NCBI GenBank assembly: GCA_000969725.1
Contig: JXSR01S017027.1
DNA: 20,717 bases
Origin: Ophiothrix spiculata
Lineage: Eukaryota; Echinodermata; Ophiuroidea; Amphilepidida; Ophiotrichidae
Direction: 5' to 3' (one strand)
A program made the position numbers and the translations under genes. This document shows positions 18,005 through 20,717 of the stretch, piece after piece. The notes beneath the pieces are model-generated. The model worked only from the letters and a program-made list of their open reading frames with translations, did not search any database and was not told where the DNA came from. The number at the start of each line of letters is the position of its first letter. Position 1 is the first letter of the stretch.

Positions 18005-18736
18005 CATTTCATTCATTCATTCATTCATATTCTTTATTCCATAAAATATACATCAAAAATATAACAGTAATACAAAAAACAGACTTTATGGAGGAAAGAA
18101 CTGGAAGGCCAGTAAGGCCTGAAATAGTTCTTCCCTGTTAAGCAAAAACAAAAAATCATAAGTTTCAGACAAATTAATATGCTGACAAACAATTAACTAC
18201 CTGACAACACACTCATTCAAACAAGACAACACAAAGGACGTGCTCAAAGTGGTTTAGAATTTAGTTATAACTCTTAATAATATTTTGCTTTAGTTGGTTC
18301 CGAAATTGTTTTACACTTTTTGATTCTTTTATCTCACATGATAATGAGTTCCAAAGGAGAGGGCCACGTGATCGGATGGAATTGTCAGTAAATGATTTTT
18401 TATGAAAAGTGATGTTTAAATCATTCACGTGTCTTGTTTGGTAGTCGTGTATATCAGATCGTTTTTTGAAATAGTTAAACGCTATAGGTAAATCATTAAT
18501 ATGATATTTAAACATAAATACGCCAAGTTCAAGGGTATATGTATCTGTAACAGTTAAAATGCTGTTTTTCGCAAAAAGAGGAGCTGTATGACTACGAAAG
18601 TGACTTTTAGATATTGTCCTAATTGCCCATTTTTGCAATTTGATGACTTTATCAAGATAAGATTTACAGGTTTTTCCCCAAATTAGAATTGCGTAGTTAA
18701 GATACGGTGATACTAGTGAACAATACAGGGTGTGGA
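18005..18736 (-). mobile_element. CR1-like LINE 3' fragment within the left arm
   Basis: On the minus strand this reads LHTLYCSLVSPYLNYAILIW, LDKVIKLQKWAIRTIS, then a SIRSRGPLLWNSL and VKQFRNQLKQNII end. It is the thumb domain and C-terminus of a non-LTR reverse transcriptase. The frame is open from the 5' break to a stop at 18261, so this is the freshest LINE copy in the window. The tail on the plus strand is (ATTC)n at about 18008-18030. It is 5'-truncated at about 18736, where the sequence switches to fold-back arm. The first dozen residues of the open frame (up to 18773) come from that arm and not from the LINE. Confidence 0.85.
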
Positions 18737-19128
18737 GAATCGGTAGTGTACAACAAAAGTTATGTTTTATCAAATATTAAGGTGGATTTTTGTCTGGTCC
18801 AATTTCATGATTATTGGCCATAAAGTAAGGGTTGTTTCTGAATGGAATAAAAGTAGGTCATCTTGGAAAATGTATCATATCTGTCTTATTTTTACATCAA
18901 ATTTGTTCATTTTTTCAGCACAGATAAAATATTAGTAAACTTTGATACGGTTGAGTGAGCAGATCAGTGACAATACTCAATAGAACTTCATTCAAGGGGA
19001 ACTTCCAACATAGTGAAATTGAGCCAGAAAATTAAACCCAAACATTTGACAAAGCATAACTTTTGTTGTACATAACCGATTAATATTAAATGAAGGTTCA
19101 ATTCTTTGGCTATACAATGCAAACATTA

Positions 19129-19938
19129 GGCCAAAAAAAAATTGTTGTGTTGCCCTCACAGGCCAAAAAACGGGAGGATCGGACGGTCGAATTTTTTTTT
19201 GTTTTAATTATTTTTTTTTAGTATTAATGCATGTAAGTATGACCTCCAGATCCTGAGATAAATAGTACAATGCAAAATATGTGAGGGATTTACTCTGATT
19301 ACTTAAAAAGGAGAATACCTCACGAAATGAAATGGTTATTGAAACTGAACGCAAATAACTAAATAGTGTTTTAGGGCCAAAATTGGCCGTAATAAACACG
19401 GCGTAATCCATTTCGTGCGATCACCAAATAAAAATGACAACACGGGCGCACACCACTTAAAGGCTAGCATAGTGGCGAGAAGTGTTTTTTTGCGAAATAT
19501 ATTCATGAAAAATTGACAAATAAATGATTCAAAAAATAAAATAAAATTGTTATTTGTTAATATTTATTAAAACTCGTAACTAAAAAGGTAATATATTTAT
19601 TTTATTCCAATTGAAGAAATTGTGATTTTTTTTTTAATATACATACAAAAAAGAATGTGATGACTTCTGACAGAGTCCTAAACTTTTACGCATCCTAGTA
19701 GTTTCGCTATCGAGGATTTCAAGTTTCACAGTCCGATACTGCGAATATTCGCAGAGAGTCTTCCAAAACAAAAACATGTCCGACGAGTCGCCGAAGTATT
19801 TACTGCATTTTCAAAGCGAAAAACACGTAAATATCAAAAAATTACAACAAGCGTGTACAAAAATAAAAATGCCGGTCGTAGATTTTCTAAATTTACGACC
19901 GGGCGGGTGAGGGCAACACAACAATTTTTTTTTACGCC
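19129..19938. mobile_element. TTA-flanked inverted-repeat element, copy 2
   Basis: This has the same termini as the copy at 8470-8855 (GGCCAAAAAAAAATTG then GTTGCCCTCAC, mirrored at the right end) and the same direct TTA flanks (19126-19128 and 19939-19941). At 810 bases it is longer and has a different interior, including a CpG-containing section at about 19380-19460 and 19680-19800. A 67-codon minus-strand frame (19208-19411) and a 44-codon plus-strand frame (19776-19910) are not recognised. It sits within the right arm of the fold-back element. Confidence 0.8.
19776..19910 (+). CDS. Unrecognised 44-codon frame inside the element
   Basis: ATG at 19776 opens MSDESPKYLLHFQSEKHVNI, then KKLQQACTKIKMPVVDFLNL and RPGG before a TGA. 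The last third runs into the terminal repeat of the element, so the natural product, if any, would differ. The upstream 100 bases are richer in CpG than their surroundings. It may be a captured first exon of a host gene or plain chance. I see no known domain. Confidence 0.2.
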   Translation: MSDESPKYLLHFQSEKHVNIKKLQQACTKIKMPVVDFLNLRPGG

Positions 19939-20015
19939 TTATATGCTTTCTAACCGTTCATTAAACCCAAGAAAATTACACTCAAAGATTGTAAGGTTTA
20001 TTCTGGGACACCCTA

Positions 20016-20717
20016 TATAAGCAAAGTTAGGCAGATGGTATACTTCACTGTATTAGCAGATGGTATACTTCACTGTATTAGCAAAGTTAGGCAGATGGTA
20101 TACTTCACTGTATTAGCAAAGTTAGGCAGATGGTACACTTTACTGTATTAGCAAAGTTAAGCAGATGGTATACTTCACTGTAATAGCAGATGGTATACTT
20201 CACTGTATTAGCAAAGTTAGGCAGATGGTATACTTCACTGTATTAGCAAAGTTAGGCAGATGGTACACTTTACTGTATTAGCAAAGTTAAGCAGATGGTA
20301 TACTTCACTGTAATAGTAAAGTTAGGCAGATGATATACTTCCTTGTATTAGCAAACTTAAGCAGATGGTAACCTCACTGTATTATCAAAGTTAGGCAGAT
20401 GGTGTATACTTCTCTATATTAGCATCGTTAGGCAGATGGTATACTTCACTTGTATTAGTAAAGTTAGGCAGATAATATACTTCCCTGTATTAGCAAATTT
20501 AGGCAGACGGTGTACTTCACTGTATTAGCAAAGTTAGGCAGATGGTATTTCACTGTATTAGCAAAGTTATGCAGATGGTATTTTTCACTGTTTTAGCAAA
20601 GTTAGGCAGATGGTATACTTCTCTGTATTAGCAAAGTTAGGCAGATGGTATACTTCTCTGTATTAGCAAAGTTAGGCAGATGCTATACTTCACTGTATTA
20701 GCAAAGTTAGGCAGATG
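20016..20717. repeat. 35-bp minisatellite, right part with higher-order units
   Basis: About 20 units of TATTAGCAAAGTTAGGCAG with ATGGTATACTTCACTG continue to the window edge. A diagnostic variant block (TGGTACACTTTACTG, then AAGTTAAGCAG, then a shortened unit TAGCAGATGG) occurs at 20131 and again at 20261. This shows a higher-order duplication of 130 bases. Later units are more diverged. Confidence 0.95.

Larger units (their letters stand above)
17879..20015. mobile_element. Fold-back DNA element inserted in the minisatellite
   Basis: Termini YAGGRTGTCCCAGAATAAACC are inverted at both ends and flanked by TA (17877-17878 and 20016-20017), as for Tc1/mariner-type insertion. The inverted arms are long. 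After the first 55 bases the left arm continues with TATAGCCAATGAATTGAAC (about 17970), mirrored at about 19095-19113. It then continues past a LINE insertion at about 18737-18776, mirrored at about 19040-19083. A second element sits inside the right arm. No transposase is seen. Removing both inserts leaves roughly 600 bases, mostly inverted arms. Confidence 0.8.

Noticed and set aside
18737..18773. Start of the minus-strand frame (MIKHNFCC) as the true start of a protein
   Set aside because: These bases match the inverted arm at 19040-19083, so they belong to the fold-back element. The frame is open across the junction by chance.
1..20717. CRISPR array, prokaryotic operon, tRNA or rRNA genes
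   Set aside because: The arrays here are direct minisatellites without unique spacers. There is no ribosome-binding-site pattern, and I found no tRNA or rRNA signature.

Overview
The window is eukaryotic and almost certainly from an animal. It is AT-rich, one gene is split into small exons by GT-AG introns of 1.4 to 4.3 kb, and the introns are packed with non-LTR retrotransposon fragments, short inverted-repeat DNA elements and minisatellites. The mix of CR1/L2-type LINEs, many C-homopolymer runs and the style of the small repeats suggests a marine invertebrate, perhaps a non-vertebrate deuterostome. I cannot fix the species and hold that guess loosely.

The one host gene I recognise runs on the + strand from 3021 to the right edge. 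Seven coding exons join with consistent phases: 3021-3053, 5024-5101, 6544-6723, 8952-9083, 11356-11410, 15690-15814 and 17396 or 17612 to 17731. Exons 1-4 encode an SKA2-like (FAM33A) kinetochore coiled-coil protein. Exons 5-7 add a linker and a C-terminal block absent from the 121-residue human SKA2, part of which resembles the start of the microtubule-binding winged-helix domain of SKA1. The 3' end of the gene lies outside the window or is a short read-through ending at 17749.

Layout: 1-1108 is a decayed CR1/Jockey-type reverse transcriptase on the - strand. 1300-2560 is a DNA element with terminal inverted repeats and a 6-bp target duplication. 3021-3053 is exon 1. 3101-4726 is a DNA element carrying an older insertion with two covarying stem-loops. 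5024-5101 is exon 2, followed by a dead tandem copy. 5817-6193 is a small DNA element. 6544-6723 is exon 3, followed by several tandem copies of its 3' end and then a LINE fragment (7530-8165). 8470-8855 is a small DNA element, followed by exon 4 (8952-9083) with an L2-like LINE abutting its donor. 9585-13519 holds hairpins, small elements and exon 5. 14902-15619 is a DNA element just before exon 6. 15811-16180 is a minisatellite built on the exon 6 donor. 17396-17731 is exon 7, with its acceptor repeated four times in frame. 17760-20717 is a 35-bp minisatellite split by a fold-back element that itself contains a LINE fragment and a second DNA element.

The most unusual theme is that four exon/intron junctions of the same gene have been copied in tandem: exon 2 whole, the exon 3 donor half, the exon 6 donor and the exon 7 acceptor. 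The exon 7 case alone keeps the reading frame open through every unit and could give protein isoforms with 0 to 3 extra 24-residue repeats.
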